A stretch of DNA of 64,000 nt from Acidobacteriota bacterium (GTDB lineage: Bacteria; Acidobacteriota; Vicinamibacteria; Vicinamibacterales; UBA2999): NCBI GenBank assembly GCA_016184455.1, contig JACPCS010000105.1:32940-96939 (forward strand), written 5' to 3'. A program made the position numbers and the translations under genes. Below, one piece after another: positions 8,496 to 22,092 of the stretch (its first letter is position 1; each line of letters opens with the position of its first letter). The notes below the pieces were generated by a model. The model searched no databases. It was given only the letters and a program-made list of their open reading frames with translations, and had not been told where the DNA came from.

Positions 8496-9443
8496 ATGAC
8501 TCCGCGTCGAGAGATGGCTTCACGTCGTTTCACTATTCTTGCGGCCGATCGCAGCACCGGCGTGGTGCGCCGGGCGACGATCTCGCTCCGCGTCGTCACG
8601 GTCGCCGTCAGCATCGTACTCGCGACGCCCATCCTCATCGGCCTTGGCGCGGCCTGGAAGGGGTGGACCGACGTGGGCGCGCTGCGCGCCAGCCATCAGG
8701 AGCTCCTCATCGAGAACTCCAACTACCGCGAGGCGACCCAGGCGCTCGCCGGCCAAATCGAGTCGCTCCAGGCGGCCGTCAGCGATCTCAGCGCGCGCTC
8801 CGCGCTCGAGCCGAATCTCGCGCGCGCGATGAACCGCCTGCCGGCGATCGTGCGCTCCCGCGCGATGGGCGGCACGACGACGGGCGGCTCCCGCGACGAT
8901 CTGTCCTATGCGCGGGCGCTCTCGGCGCTGACCACGCCGGAAGACACCTTCGGCATGCTCCGCACGCTGCTCGGAAGCCTGGAGGATCGCCTGAACGTCG
9001 TCGCGCGCACCGTGGAGCGGCGCAACGCGCTCGCCAACGCGACGCCGTCGATGTGGCCGGCGTACGGGTGGCTCTCATCGGGCATGGGACCGCGGCGCGA
9101 TCCGATCACGGGCGGCCCGGATTATCACTCGGGGCTCGACATCGCCGGCGAGCGGGGCCAGCCGGTGTACGCGACCGCGGCCGGCACGGTACGGCGCGTC
9201 GGCTACGAGGGCGCCTACGGCAACCTCATCGTCATCGACCACGGGTTCGGGCTCGAAACGCGCTACGGCCACCTTCAGCGCTTCCTGGTCCGACCCGGGG
9301 CGAAGGTGCAGCGCGGCGACACGATCGGGTTGATCGGCGGCACCGGCCGCACGACCGGCTATCACCTCCACTACGAGGTGGTGGCCAACGGGCGGATGAT
9401 CAATCCGCTCCAGCTGCTGACCCAGCAGCCGACCCGCCGCTAA
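8496..9443 (+). CDS. M23-family metallopeptidase (LytM-type cell-wall peptidase or activator)
   Basis: The 315-residue product has a cytoplasmic N-terminus, one membrane helix (about residues 31-52), a coiled-coil stretch (about 60-105, RASHQELLIENSNYREATQ) and a C-terminal peptidase M23 domain (about 185-305). Zinc ligands are visible: H and D in YHSGLDIAGERG and the HLHYEV motif, with the glycine-rich RYGHLQRFLV between. Architecture is that of membrane-anchored endopeptidases or divisome activators acting on peptidoglycan in the periplasm. All metal ligands seem present, so an active enzyme is plausible. It lies directly upstream of secA, which has its own promoter. Confidence 0.9.
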   Translation: MTPRREMASRRFTILAADRSTGVVRRATISLRVVTVAVSIVLATPILIGLGAAWKGWTDVGALRASHQELLIENSNYREATQALAGQIESLQAAVSDLSARSALEPNLARAMNRLPAIVRSRAMGGTTTGGSRDDLSYARALSALTTPEDTFGMLRTLLGSLEDRLNVVARTVERRNALANATPSMWPAYGWLSSGMGPRRDPITGGPDYHSGLDIAGERGQPVYATAAGTVRRVGYEGAYGNLIVIDHGFGLETRYGHLQRFLVRPGAKVQRGDTIGLIGGTGRTTGYHLHYEVVANGRMINPLQLLTQQPTRR

Positions 9444-9466
9444 GGTCCTGCAAGTCCGGCGTTTCC

Positions 9467-9495
9467 TTGCCGATCTGTAGCCCGGCGGCTACAAT
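9467..9495 (+). promoter_or_regulatory. Candidate sigma-70 promoter of secA
   Basis: TTGCCG (9467-9472), a 17-base spacer and TACAAT (9490-9495) lie 17 bases before the GTG start of secA. Spacing is ideal and the -10 differs from consensus at one base. Confidence 0.5.
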
Positions 9496-9512
9496 CGAAA
9501 GAATACCTTTCC

Positions 9513-14006
<4,494 letters not shown>

Positions 14007-14011
14007 TTGGT

Positions 14012-14059
14012 GGTTGGTGGTTGGTAGGGGGTTCAGGATTCAACCACTAACCACCAACC
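14012..14059. terminator. Hairpin between convergent guaB and tsaE, probable bidirectional terminator
   Basis: GGTTGGTGGTTGGT (14012-14025) pairs with the segment ending at 14059 (ACTAACCACCAACC) with a single wobble, leaving a 20-base loop. The arms are built of TTGGTGG repeats. The right arm runs into the last codons of tsaE. There is no U-tract, so termination is inferred from position. Confidence 0.45.
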
Positions 14060-14457
14060 GTGATCCGGCGCGTCGTTTCTCCGGTGATTTCCAGGTCGAC
14101 GGTGACCGCGCCGGGGAGCGCATGCGTCAGCCTGTCGGGCCATTCGATCGCCAGCACCCCGTCGGTCGCGCCCATCTCTTCCAACCCGAGGTCGTCGGTC
14201 GCTGCCTTCTCGAGACGGTAGAGATCCGCGTGGTACAGCGTCAGGCGACCGCTCCGATACTCGTGAACGAGCGTGAACGTGGGGCTGGACACCTCGTCGG
14301 GATCGACGCCGAGGCCCACCGCGAGGCCGCGCACGAACGCGGTCTTCCCTGCCCCGAGGGCCCCTGAGAGGAGTACGACGTCGCCGGCGTTGAGTGTGGC
14401 GGCGAGTTCGCGCGCGACTGCCTGGGTCTCTTCTTCGGAGTGCGTGAGCCGGGTCAC
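14047..14457 (-). CDS. tsaE: tRNA threonylcarbamoyladenosine biosynthesis ATPase TsaE
   Basis: From a GTG at 14457 the gene codes for 136 residues, the usual TsaE size. The P-loop is GALGAGKTAFVRGLA (residues 32-46), followed by VSSPTFTLVHEYRSG and LYHADLYRL, both signatures of the family; EWPDRL closes the core. TsaE works with TsaB and TsaD to place the t6A modification at A37 of ANN-decoding tRNAs. The GTG overlaps the stop codon of the upstream nnrE/nnrD gene by four bases (GTGA), so translation is coupled. A much longer reading upstream in this frame is the shadow of that neighbour. Confidence 0.95.
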   Translation of the reverse strand: MTRLTHSEEETQAVARELAATLNAGDVVLLSGALGAGKTAFVRGLAVGLGVDPDEVSSPTFTLVHEYRSGRLTLYHADLYRLEKAATDDLGLEEMGATDGVLAIEWPDRLTHALPGAVTVDLEITGETTRRITVGG

Positions 14458-16019
14458 GCGTCCTTCTCGGCGCCGGTCAGCCGGTTGAGCGCTTCCCCGA
14501 GCCGTGCGACGACGTCGGTCGCCGTGATGGCGACCTGCCCGATGCTGGCTTCGGCGAGGTCCCCCGCCGCGCCATGGACGAACACCGCGAGACGGCACGC
14601 CGCCTCGGCGTCGAGGAGCTGCGCGAGCCAGGCGGCAATCATCCCCGTCAGCACGTCGCCCGTTCCGCCGGTGGCGAGACCGGCGCCGCCGGTCGGGTTG
14701 ATGAAGATATGGCCCTCGGGCGTCGCGATGATGGTGCGATGCCCCTTCAGCACCACGTAGATGCGATGGGTGGCCGCGAAGTGTCCTGCCACCTCGATGC
14801 GGTTCCCTTGGACCTCCTCGACCGAGGAGCCGACGAGCCGCGCCATCTCGCCCGGATGCGGGGTGATGATGATCTCCCGATCCTCCCGGCCGGTAAGGAC
14901 GGCTGGCTCGTCGGCGAGCACGGTGAGCGCGTCCGCGTCGAGCACGAGCGGGACCGTGGCACGATCGACGAGCGTGCGGACGAATGCCGCCACACCAGCG
15001 TCGCGTCCGAGGCCGGGACCGCATGCAATGACATCCTGGTGCATCGCCAGGACGGTGTCGACCGCGCTCGCCGCGACCGTGCCCCCCTTGCCGTCCGGGA
15101 GAGCCTCCGTCATGTACTCGGGCGCCATGGCGGCGACGATCGGCAGGCAGCAGCCGGGTGTGGCGACGGTCACGAGACCGGCACCCGAGCGGAGCGCGCC
15201 GATGGCCGCCAGATGCGCCGCGCCAGTCTTGCCGCGCGACCCGGCAATCACCGTGACTCGCCCGTAGTCACCTTTGTGGGAGTCCGGCGCACGCGGCTCG
15301 ACGAGCGGGCGGAGCTGCTCCGGCGTCAGCAGCTCGATGCGCGGCCCCTCGAGGCCGTCGAGCACGTCCGACGGGATGCCGATGTCGGCAATGACCACGT
15401 CGCCGGCATGCGCCTCCCCTGGCGGCAGGACGAGCGGCAGCTTGGGCGCGGCCAGCGTCACCGTCATCGACGCATCGATGCAGTCGCCGATCGGATGCGG
15501 CGTGTCGGCTGACAGGCCGCTCGGCAGGTCGATCGACACGATCGGAATCCCAGCGGCGTTCACGTCGGCGACGACGGTCTCCATCATCCCGGCGAGCGAC
15601 GACCTGAGGCCCGTACCGAAGATCGCGTCGACGATCAGCGTGCACTGGGAGATCTCGGAGAAGTGCAGCTCCCACGTCTGCTCGTCACCGATTTCCACAA
15701 CGGTGACGCCGAGGCGGCCCAGGATGTCGAGATTCGTGCGGGCATCGCCCCGGATGTCGGCGACGGATCCGATGATGAAGACGCCGGCATCGATGCCGCG
15801 CTGGATCAGCGTCCGGGCCACGACGAACCCATCGCCGCCGTTGTTGCCGCAGCCGCACAGGACGGCCACGCGCGCCTCGAGCCGCGACTCGTACGCCGCC
15901 TCCATCGCCGCCACGACCTGGCGGCCGGCGTTCTCCATGAGGACGAGCGACGGGATGCCGATCTCCTCGATCGTGTAGCGATCCGCCTCGCGCATCTGCG
16001 CGGCGTTGAGAATACGCAT
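14454..16019 (-). CDS. nnrED: Bifunctional NAD(P)H-hydrate epimerase/dehydratase
   Basis: The 521-residue protein is the fused repair enzyme for damaged NAD(P)H. The N-terminal half (about 1-215, YjeF_N) is the epimerase that interconverts R- and S-NAD(P)HX, with VAVLCGCGNNGGDGFVVART. The C-terminal half (about 235-510) is the ADP/ATP-dependent dehydratase of the carbohydrate-kinase-like fold, with VIAGSRGKTGAAHLAAIGA, IITPHPGEMARLVG and the catalytic NPTGGAGLATGGTGDVLTG region. It overlaps tsaE by four bases and starts six bases after the gcvP stop, so the glycine cleavage genes, nnrED and tsaE may form one transcript. The nnr-tsaE pairing is common in bacteria. Confidence 0.96.
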   Translation of the reverse strand: MRILNAAQMREADRYTIEEIGIPSLVLMENAGRQVVAAMEAAYESRLEARVAVLCGCGNNGGDGFVVARTLIQRGIDAGVFIIGSVADIRGDARTNLDILGRLGVTVVEIGDEQTWELHFSEISQCTLIVDAIFGTGLRSSLAGMMETVVADVNAAGIPIVSIDLPSGLSADTPHPIGDCIDASMTVTLAAPKLPLVLPPGEAHAGDVVIADIGIPSDVLDGLEGPRIELLTPEQLRPLVEPRAPDSHKGDYGRVTVIAGSRGKTGAAHLAAIGALRSGAGLVTVATPGCCLPIVAAMAPEYMTEALPDGKGGTVAASAVDTVLAMHQDVIACGPGLGRDAGVAAFVRTLVDRATVPLVLDADALTVLADEPAVLTGREDREIIITPHPGEMARLVGSSVEEVQGNRIEVAGHFAATHRIYVVLKGHRTIIATPEGHIFINPTGGAGLATGGTGDVLTGMIAAWLAQLLDAEAACRLAVFVHGAAGDLAEASIGQVAITATDVVARLGEALNRLTGAEKDA

Positions 16020-16025
16020 GGGCTG

Positions 16026-18902
16026 CTACTGCGAGGCGAACGTCGTCTCCACCGCCGGGCACGAGCAGAACAGGTTGCGATCGCCGTACGGGTTGTCGAT
16101 CCGGCCGACGGACGGCCAGAACTTGTGTGCCCGCACGAACGGCAGCGGAAAGGCCGCTTCCTCCCGCGAATAGGGATGCGTCCACGTGTCGGCGGCCACC
16201 GCCTCGGCCGTGTGAGGCGCGTGCTTCAGCGGATTGTCGTCGCGACTCCAGCGGCCGCTGACCACGTGATCGATCTCACGTCGAATCTGGATCATCGCGT
16301 CGCAGAAGCGATCGAGCTCGGATGTGTCCTCGCTCTCCGTCGGCTCCACCATGAGCGTGCCGGCCACCGGAAACGACACGGTGGGTGCGTGAAAGCCGTA
16401 GTCCATCAGCCGCTTCGCCACGTCCATCTCGTCGACCCCGGACGACTTGAACTGCCGCAGATCGAAGATCAGCTCGTGCGCGACGCGGCCGTTCGCCCGC
16501 GCGTAGAGTACCGGGTAATACGACTCCAGCCGCGCCTTGATGTAGTTCGCGTTCAGGATCGCGTAGCGCGTCGCGTTGGTCAGCCCCTCGGCGCCGAGCA
16601 TCCGGATATAGCCGTAGGAGATCAGCAGAATGCTGGCGCTTCCCCAGGGCGCCGCCGAGACGGCATGAATGCCCTGCGTGCCGCCGGTCTCGAGGAGCGG
16701 GTGCCGCGGCAGAAACGGCGCGACGTGCCGCGCCACGCCAATCGGGCCCATGCCAGGTCCCCCGCCACCATGGGGGATCGCGAACGTCTTGTGCAGGTTG
16801 AGGTGGCAGACGTCCGCGCCGATGAGCGCCGGGCTCGTCAGCCCGACCTGCGCGTTCATGTTCGCGCCGTCCATGTACACCTGCCCGCCGTGCGCGTGGA
16901 CGATCTCGCAGATGGTCCGGATTTCGTCCTCGAACACACCGTGCGTCGAGGGGTACGTCACCATCAGGCAGGCCAGACGGTCGCGGTGCTCGGCTGCCTT
17001 TGCGCGCAGATCGTCGACGTCGATGTCCCCCCGCGGCGCCGATGCGACGACGACCACCCGCATGCCGGCCATCGCGGCGCTCGCCGGGTTTGTGCCGTGC
17101 GCGGAGGCGGGAATGAGCACCACGTCACGGTGCGCGCCGCCGCGGGAGCGATGATACGCCCGGATGACCATCAGGCCGGTGAACTCCCCCTGCGCGCCCG
17201 AATTCGGCTGCAGCGACACCGCGGCGAAGCCGGTGATCTCGCAGAGCGCCGCCTCCAGGTCGCGGAAGACCTCGGCGTAGCCCTGCGCCTGATCGACCGG
17301 CGCACATGGATGCACGCGGCTGAAATGCTCCCACGTGACCGGCAACATCTCCGTGGCGGCGTTCAGCTTCATCGTGCAGGAGCCGAGCGGAATCATCGAC
17401 GTGTCCAGGCCGATATCCTTGCGTTCGAGGCTCCGGATGTACCGCATCATCTCCGTTTCGGACCGATGCGTGTTGAACACCGGATGGGTCATGAACGGCG
17501 TGGTCCGGCGCAGCGAAGGCGGCAGATCGTCAGTGCCGGAGACCGCGCGCGTCTCGAGCGCCGGCGGCGCCTTGCCGAGCGCGGCCGCGAACACACTCAC
17601 GATGTCGTGAACATCCGATGTGTCGACGGTCTCGTTCAGCGCGATGCCCACCCGGCGGTCGTCCATGTACCGGAAATTGATGCCCGCCGCCAGCGCGCAA
17701 TCGCGCACGACGGCCGAACTGGGCACTTCGACCTGCAGCGTGTCGAAGTACTGCGCGTTGAGCTGGCGCAGGTCGAGCGCACGGAGCGCGTCGTCGAGGA
17801 CCCGGGCGAGCGTGTGCACCCGGCCGGCAATCGCGCGCAGGCCATCCGGCCCGTGGTAGACCGCGTACATCGCGGCCGTGTTGGCAAGGAGCGCCTGCGC
17901 CGTGCAGATGTTCGAGGTCGCCTTCTCGCGGCGGATGTGCTGCTCGCGCGTGGCGAGCGCCATACGGTACGCCTTGCGGCCGTGCGCATCGACGGAGACG
18001 CCGATCAGCCGTCCCGGCAGCTGCCGGACGTAGCCGGTCCGCGTGGCGAAAAAGGCCGCGTGCGGCCCGCCGTAGCCGAGCGGCACGCCGTAGCGCTGTG
18101 AGTTGCCGAAGGCGACGTCGGCGCCCATCTCGCCCGGAGGCGTGAGTAGCGCAAGCGTCAGCAGATCAGTGCCGACGGCCACCAGCGCCCCCCCGTCGTG
18201 CGCCTCGCGGATGATCGGCGCGAGATCCCGGACGAGCCCCGCTTCATCGGGGTACTGCAGCAGCACGCCGAAGGGTGCCGTTGCCGCAAACCTCATCGCC
18301 TCCACCGGCTCGACGCGCACGTCGACGCCGAGCGGCTCGGCGCGCGCCTGCACGACGTCGATCGTCTGCGGCAGGCAGCGGTCGCTCACCAGAAACAGGT
18401 TCCGCCCGCGTGCCCCGACGCGGTGCAGCAGCGTCATCGCCTCCGCCGCCGCCGTGGCCTCGTCCAGCAGCGACGCATTCGCCACCTCCATCCCCGTCAG
18501 GTCCGCGACCATCGTCTGGAAATTGAGGAGCGACTCGAGCCGGCCCTGCGCGATCTCGGCCTGATAGGGCGTATACGGCGTGTACCACCCGGGGTTTTCC
18601 ATCACCATCCGCAGGATCACGCTCGGTGTGATGGTGTCGTGGTAGCCGAGCCCGATGTAGGAACGGAACGTCTTGTTGCGCCGCGCGAGATGCGTCAGAC
18701 GCCGCAGGTACTGGTGCTCGCCTTCCGGCGGCGGTAGCCGGAGCGGCTGCGTGAGCCGAATCGAAGCCGGGATCGCCTGGTCGATGAGCGCGTCGAGCGA
18801 AGGCGCGCCGATCGCAGCCAGCATCGCGTCGCGCTCGGCTGGTGTCGGGCCGATGTGCCGCGGGGCGAACCAGTCGTGGGCGTCGAGGACGTGATCAGCC
18901 AA
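16026..18902 (-). CDS. gcvP: Glycine dehydrogenase (decarboxylating), P protein
   Basis: The P protein decarboxylates glycine with PLP and passes the aminomethyl group to lipoyl-GcvH. This is the long single-chain form, about 958 residues, with both halves that are separate subunits in some bacteria. The PLP lysine is in [19 protein letters not shown] (near residue 704). I place the start at the TTG at 18902 (TTG GCT GAT CAC), which overlaps the gcvH stop, because the family begins about there ([17 protein letters not shown]). An ATG at 18947 would add 15 residues lying inside gcvH. The gene is third in gcvT-gcvH-gcvP and is followed six bases later by nnrED. Confidence 0.95.
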   Translation of the reverse strand: MADHVLDAHDWFAPRHIGPTPAERDAMLAAIGAPSLDALIDQAIPASIRLTQPLRLPPPEGEHQYLRRLTHLARRNKTFRSYIGLGYHDTITPSVILRMVMENPGWYTPYTPYQAEIAQGRLESLLNFQTMVADLTGMEVANASLLDEATAAAEAMTLLHRVGARGRNLFLVSDRCLPQTIDVVQARAEPLGVDVRVEPVEAMRFAATAPFGVLLQYPDEAGLVRDLAPIIREAHDGGALVAVGTDLLTLALLTPPGEMGADVAFGNSQRYGVPLGYGGPHAAFFATRTGYVRQLPGRLIGVSVDAHGRKAYRMALATREQHIRREKATSNICTAQALLANTAAMYAVYHGPDGLRAIAGRVHTLARVLDDALRALDLRQLNAQYFDTLQVEVPSSAVVRDCALAAGINFRYMDDRRVGIALNETVDTSDVHDIVSVFAAALGKAPPALETRAVSGTDDLPPSLRRTTPFMTHPVFNTHRSETEMMRYIRSLERKDIGLDTSMIPLGSCTMKLNAATEMLPVTWEHFSRVHPCAPVDQAQGYAEVFRDLEAALCEITGFAAVSLQPNSGAQGEFTGLMVIRAYHRSRGGAHRDVVLIPASAHGTNPASAAMAGMRVVVVASAPRGDIDVDDLRAKAAEHRDRLACLMVTYPSTHGVFEDEIRTICEIVHAHGGQVYMDGANMNAQVGLTSPALIGADVCHLNLHKTFAIPHGGGGPGMGPIGVARHVAPFLPRHPLLETGGTQGIHAVSAAPWGSASILLISYGYIRMLGAEGLTNATRYAILNANYIKARLESYYPVLYARANGRVAHELIFDLRQFKSSGVDEMDVAKRLMDYGFHAPTVSFPVAGTLMVEPTESEDTSELDRFCDAMIQIRREIDHVVSGRWSRDDNPLKHAPHTAEAVAADTWTHPYSREEAAFPLPFVRAHKFWPSVGRIDNPYGDRNLFCSCPAVETTFASQ

Positions 18903-19269
18903 GGAGCTTCTGATACTGCGCGCTGTCGAGAAGTGCAGCCGCTTCACCGGGATTGGCGACCCGCACCTTGATCATCCAGCTGGCGTGCGGGTCGTTGTTG
19001 ACCACTTCCGGATGCTGCTTCAGATGGTTGTTCACCTCCACCACCTGTCCCCCCATGGGGGCAACCAGCTCCGAGACCGCCTTTACCGACTCGATCGTCC
19101 CGAACGGCTGCCCTGCCGTGACGTGCGCACCGACCTCGGGGAGCTCCACGTAGACGACGTCGCCGAGCTGCTGCTGGGCATAGTCGGTGATCCCCACCTC
19201 GGCCGTGTCGCCCGAGACTCGGATCCATTCGTGATCCTTGGTGTACCTGCGGTCATCCGGATATGCCAT
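18895..19269 (-). CDS. gcvH: Glycine cleavage system H protein
   Basis: The 124-residue product ([18 protein letters not shown]) is the lipoyl carrier that shuttles the aminomethyl group between P, T and L proteins. Lipoylation is expected at Lys63 in [15 protein letters not shown]. The family motif [12 protein letters not shown] and the closing [17 protein letters not shown] are present. An upstream in-frame reading to 19380 lacks homology and overlaps gcvT, so ATG 19269 is chosen. The stop codon overlaps the proposed TTG start of gcvP. Confidence 0.97.
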   Translation of the reverse strand: MAYPDDRRYTKDHEWIRVSGDTAEVGITDYAQQQLGDVVYVELPEVGAHVTAGQPFGTIESVKAVSELVAPMGGQVVEVNNHLKQHPEVVNNDPHASWMIKVRVANPGEAAALLDSAQYQKLLG

Positions 19270-19321
19270 AAGGTTCTCCGGCGGGGCTGTCGCGTCTCTT
19301 CGCCGCGCGTCGTGCCCTGCC

Positions 19322-20491
19322 CTACGTACGACGTTTGTAGAACGGCATCGGCACCACCCGCGCGCGCGCGGCACGGCCACGGATGTCGATGGCGATCTCG
19401 GTGCCGCTCCGCGCCAGCGCGACGGGCACGTAGGCCATGCCGATCGCCTTCTTGAGATACGGGGTCTGCGTGCCGCTCGTCACGACGCCAACCGGCCTGC
19501 CGTCCTGCAGGACGCGGTAGCCGTGCCGGGCAATGCCCGGATCGATCATCTCCAAGCCGACAAGACGGCGCGTGACACCCTGCTCCTTCTGCCGCAGAAG
19601 CGGATCGCGCCCGATGAACCGCTCGTTGGTCCACCCGACGATCCACCCGAGGCCGGCCTCGAGCACCGTCGTGGACTCGTCGATGTCGTTGCCGAACAGG
19701 CGCATGCCGGCTTCGAGCCGCAGCGTATCGCGCGCGCCGAGTCCGGCGGCCACGACGCCGGCCGACCGGCCGGACTCCAGAATCGCCTGCCAGACGCGGT
19801 CTGCCATGTTCGGCGGCACGAAGATCTCGAATCCGTCTTCGCCCGTATATCCGGTCCGTGCGATGGTGGCGCGCGCGCCCGCGACCTCGCCGTACGCGAA
19901 GCCGAATGCCGGGATCGCCGCAAGCTCCACGCCGGTGAGCGGCTGCAGCACGTCGAGCGCGGCCGGTCCCTGCAGCGCGAGCAGCGCGTACCGGCTGCTC
20001 GAGTCGACGGCGACCGCGTCTCCGGCGGCCTTCACCTGCTCGCTGATCCAGGCGTAGTCCTTCTCGGCGTTGCTCGCGTTGACCACGAGCAGGAAGTGCG
20101 TGGGCGCCAGGCGGTAGACGATCAGGTCGTCGAGAAACGTGCCGTCGGGGGTCAGCAGCCCCGTGTACTGCGCGTGGCCGACGCGCAGCTGTGCGGGATC
20201 GCTGCAGACGATCCGCTGCACCGCAGCGAGCGCGTCTCTGCCCGCGATCTCGACCTCCCCCATGTGGCTCACGTCGAAGAGTCCCGCCCGTGTGCGAACC
20301 GCCATGTGCTCGCTCGTGATGCCCGCGTACTCGAGCGGCATCTCCCAGCCGGCAAACGGCACCATCCGGGCCCCGGACGCGTGATGGCGGGCGTTGAGCG
20401 GAGTCTTTCGAAGGAGGTTCGGCTCGTTCGGGGCGTTCGATGCGTTCGGATCGTTCGGGTTCCGCTCGTGTGAGGCGTTCGCGACGGTCAC
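19322..20491 (-). CDS. gcvT: Aminomethyltransferase, glycine cleavage T protein
   Basis: GcvT releases ammonia from the aminomethyl-lipoyl intermediate and makes 5,10-methylene-tetrahydrofolate. From the GTG at 20491 the protein has 389 residues. The conserved core begins at LLRKTPLNARHHASGARMV and includes MPLEYAGITSEHMAVRTRAG, FDVSHMGEVEIAG and GYTGEDGFEIFVPP. The first 26 residues are unusual: five Asn-ending triplets (NPN, DPN, ASN, APN, EPN) encoded by a 9-base tandem repeat. No start codon lies between the repeat and the conserved core, so the repeat is either translated or a nonstandard start is used. The gene follows the regulator at 20526 on the same strand by 34 bases. Confidence 0.95.
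   Translation of the reverse strand: MTVANASHERNPNDPNASNAPNEPNLLRKTPLNARHHASGARMVPFAGWEMPLEYAGITSEHMAVRTRAGLFDVSHMGEVEIAGRDALAAVQRIVCSDPAQLRVGHAQYTGLLTPDGTFLDDLIVYRLAPTHFLLVVNASNAEKDYAWISEQVKAAGDAVAVDSSSRYALLALQGPAALDVLQPLTGVELAAIPAFGFAYGEVAGARATIARTGYTGEDGFEIFVPPNMADRVWQAILESGRSAGVVAAGLGARDTLRLEAGMRLFGNDIDESTTVLEAGLGWIVGWTNERFIGRDPLLRQKEQGVTRRLVGLEMIDPGIARHGYRVLQDGRPVGVVTSGTQTPYLKKAIGMAYVPVALARSGTEIAIDIRGRAARARVVPMPFYKRRT
20417..20461. repeat. Five 9-base tandem repeats at the 5' end of gcvT
   Basis: On the plus strand five units of the form GTTCGGNNC run without gaps from 20417 to 20461: GTTCGGCTC, GTTCGGGGC, GTTCGATGC, GTTCGGATC, GTTCGGGTT. Being a multiple of three, they read through in the gcvT frame as x-Pro/Ser-Asn triplets. 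Confidence 0.8.
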
Positions 20492-20525
20492 AAAGACGTA
20501 ACGGTACTATCTGCGCGCAGGAGGG

Positions 20526-21905
20526 TCAAGAATCCCGCGGTTCGCCGTCAGCTGGACGCGGCGCACTCGGCAATGCGGTCTCGGTCTTCGCCCATCTCGG
20601 GAGCCGTCGATTGAGTGGCCGTGGACCATCCGTAAACCGCAGATACGCGTCGAGCGTGTGATAGCTGATCTCGAGGTGCCTGGCGGCGATGCGCTTGTTG
20701 CGGCCGCACCGCTCGAAGACGAGGCGCGCATAGCGGCTCGCCCACGCGCGCATCGAGTCGCCCGCGGCAATCGACGGCGCCAGCACGTCGCGGTAATCGC
20801 CGCGTACCTGGGGCGGCAGATCGTCGAGCTCGATCCGGCAGCCGGCCGCCAGGGCGACGGCTCGTTCCACGAGTCGTTCCAATTCGCGCACGTTGCCCGG
20901 CCAGTCATAGAGCCGCAGCGCGTCCAAGGCTCCGTCCGAGAGTGTCAACCGGCGTGTCGCGCGATGGCGTTCCAGGAAGTGCTCCGCCAGCTCCGGAATG
21001 TCTTCGCGCCGGTCGCGCAGCGGCGGCACGTGAATGTCGACTCCGCTCACGCGGTAGAACAGGTCGGACCGGAAGAGGCCATTGGCCGCCAGTCCCGCGA
21101 GCGGACGATTGGTTGCGGCCACGATGCGCGTATTCACCCGCCGGGTGCCGGTCGTGCCCACGCGCTCGACGGCGAGGTCCTGGATGGCGCGCAGCAGCTT
21201 CGCCTGCGCCGAGACGGCGAGATCGGACACTTCGTCGAGGAACAGGGTGCCGCCGTCCGCGTATTCGAACTTGCCTCGCCGCCCCCGGACGCCTGTGGCC
21301 GTGCGCTCCTCGATGCCGAACAGCTCCGCCTCGAGCAGCGTTTCGACGACCGCGGCGCAGTTGACCGCGACGAACGGCCCCTTGCGCCGCCGGCTCGACT
21401 CATGAATCTGGCGGGCAACGAGCTCCTTGCCGGTGCCGCTCTCACCCTCGATGAGCACCGTGAAGTCGGTCTGCGCCACGCGCGCCACCTGCTCGCGCAG
21501 TGCCACCATCGCGGAGCTCGAGCCAACCAGTGGGCTCGTCTCCGCCGGCAGCGGCAGCCGCGGAGGACCCCATCGGCGGGTCGCTTCGAGGACGAGCCCT
21601 CCGAGCTGCGCGGCGGCGGTGAGCAGCTCGAAGTCGCGCTCGTCCAGCGTGCGGCCACGATCGAAGGAGGCTTCGAGCACGGCCTGCGTGCTGGGATCGG
21701 CCGTCGGGACGCTAACGACGATCGACTCCGGCGTTCGGGTCGGCGTGACGAGCCGTGCTTGGTATCGCGCCGGAATCTCCCGGAGCCGGACCGCGCGCAT
21801 CGACAGCAGCTGCTGCACCTGCCGTTCGAAGATGCCGGGGAGCTCTTCGAGCGCCGGGTGCGTCAGCGCCGCGCTCACGGCCGCGACGATTTGCCGGAGA
21901 TCCAT
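20526..21905 (-). CDS. NtrC-type AAA+ transcriptional regulator with altered sigma-54 loop
   Basis: The product has 459 residues from ATG 21905 (MDLRQIVAAVSAALTHPALEE). The N-terminal 120 residues look like a GAF-type sensor (STQAVLEASFDRGRTLDERD). The AAA+ domain (about 130-365) has Walker A GESGTGKELVARQIHE and Walker B GGTLFLDEVSDLAVSAQAK, with arginine-finger region RSDLFYRVSGVDIHVPPLRD. The C-terminus has a Fis-type helix-turn-helix (ERCGRNKRIAARHLEISYHT). The GAFTGA loop that contacts sigma-54 is not recognisable: the stretch reads FGIEERTATGVRGRRGKFE. It may therefore not activate sigma-54 in the normal way. Signal and targets are unknown; gcvT follows by 34 bases. A GTG seven codons upstream is an alternative start. 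Confidence 0.88.
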   Translation of the reverse strand: MDLRQIVAAVSAALTHPALEELPGIFERQVQQLLSMRAVRLREIPARYQARLVTPTRTPESIVVSVPTADPSTQAVLEASFDRGRTLDERDFELLTAAAQLGGLVLEATRRWGPPRLPLPAETSPLVGSSSAMVALREQVARVAQTDFTVLIEGESGTGKELVARQIHESSRRRKGPFVAVNCAAVVETLLEAELFGIEERTATGVRGRRGKFEYADGGTLFLDEVSDLAVSAQAKLLRAIQDLAVERVGTTGTRRVNTRIVAATNRPLAGLAANGLFRSDLFYRVSGVDIHVPPLRDRREDIPELAEHFLERHRATRRLTLSDGALDALRLYDWPGNVRELERLVERAVALAAGCRIELDDLPPQVRGDYRDVLAPSIAAGDSMRAWASRYARLVFERCGRNKRIAARHLEISYHTLDAYLRFTDGPRPLNRRLPRWAKTETALPSAPRPADGEPRDS

Positions 21906-22092
21906 TGAGTTCGCATCGCTGGTCACACGCGCGCGCCGTAACAAGGCCGATGCCAGCGCGACGAGGGGCGAGGAACCGTCCGATGTGACCCGTGCTGTCC
22001 TCTGGCGTCCGCTCGCGGCGAGCGCGGCTGGGTAGCGCCTCCCCGGCGCCGACGGTTCAGCTGTGGAGACGATCGGGCATGCGCTACCCGCA

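Noticed and set aside
15663..18101. Open frame of about 812 codons on the plus strand across gcvP
   Set aside because: Antisense shadow of gcvP and nnrED with no protein-like motifs.
20492..20525. Possible glycine riboswitch before gcvT
   Set aside because: Only 34 bases separate gcvT from the upstream regulator gene, far too short for the aptamer, and no conserved elements are visible.
21940..21955. Sigma-54-like promoter TGGCATCGGCCTTGTT before the regulator gene
   Set aside because: The -24 half fits, but the essential GC at -12 reads GT, so I do not call it.
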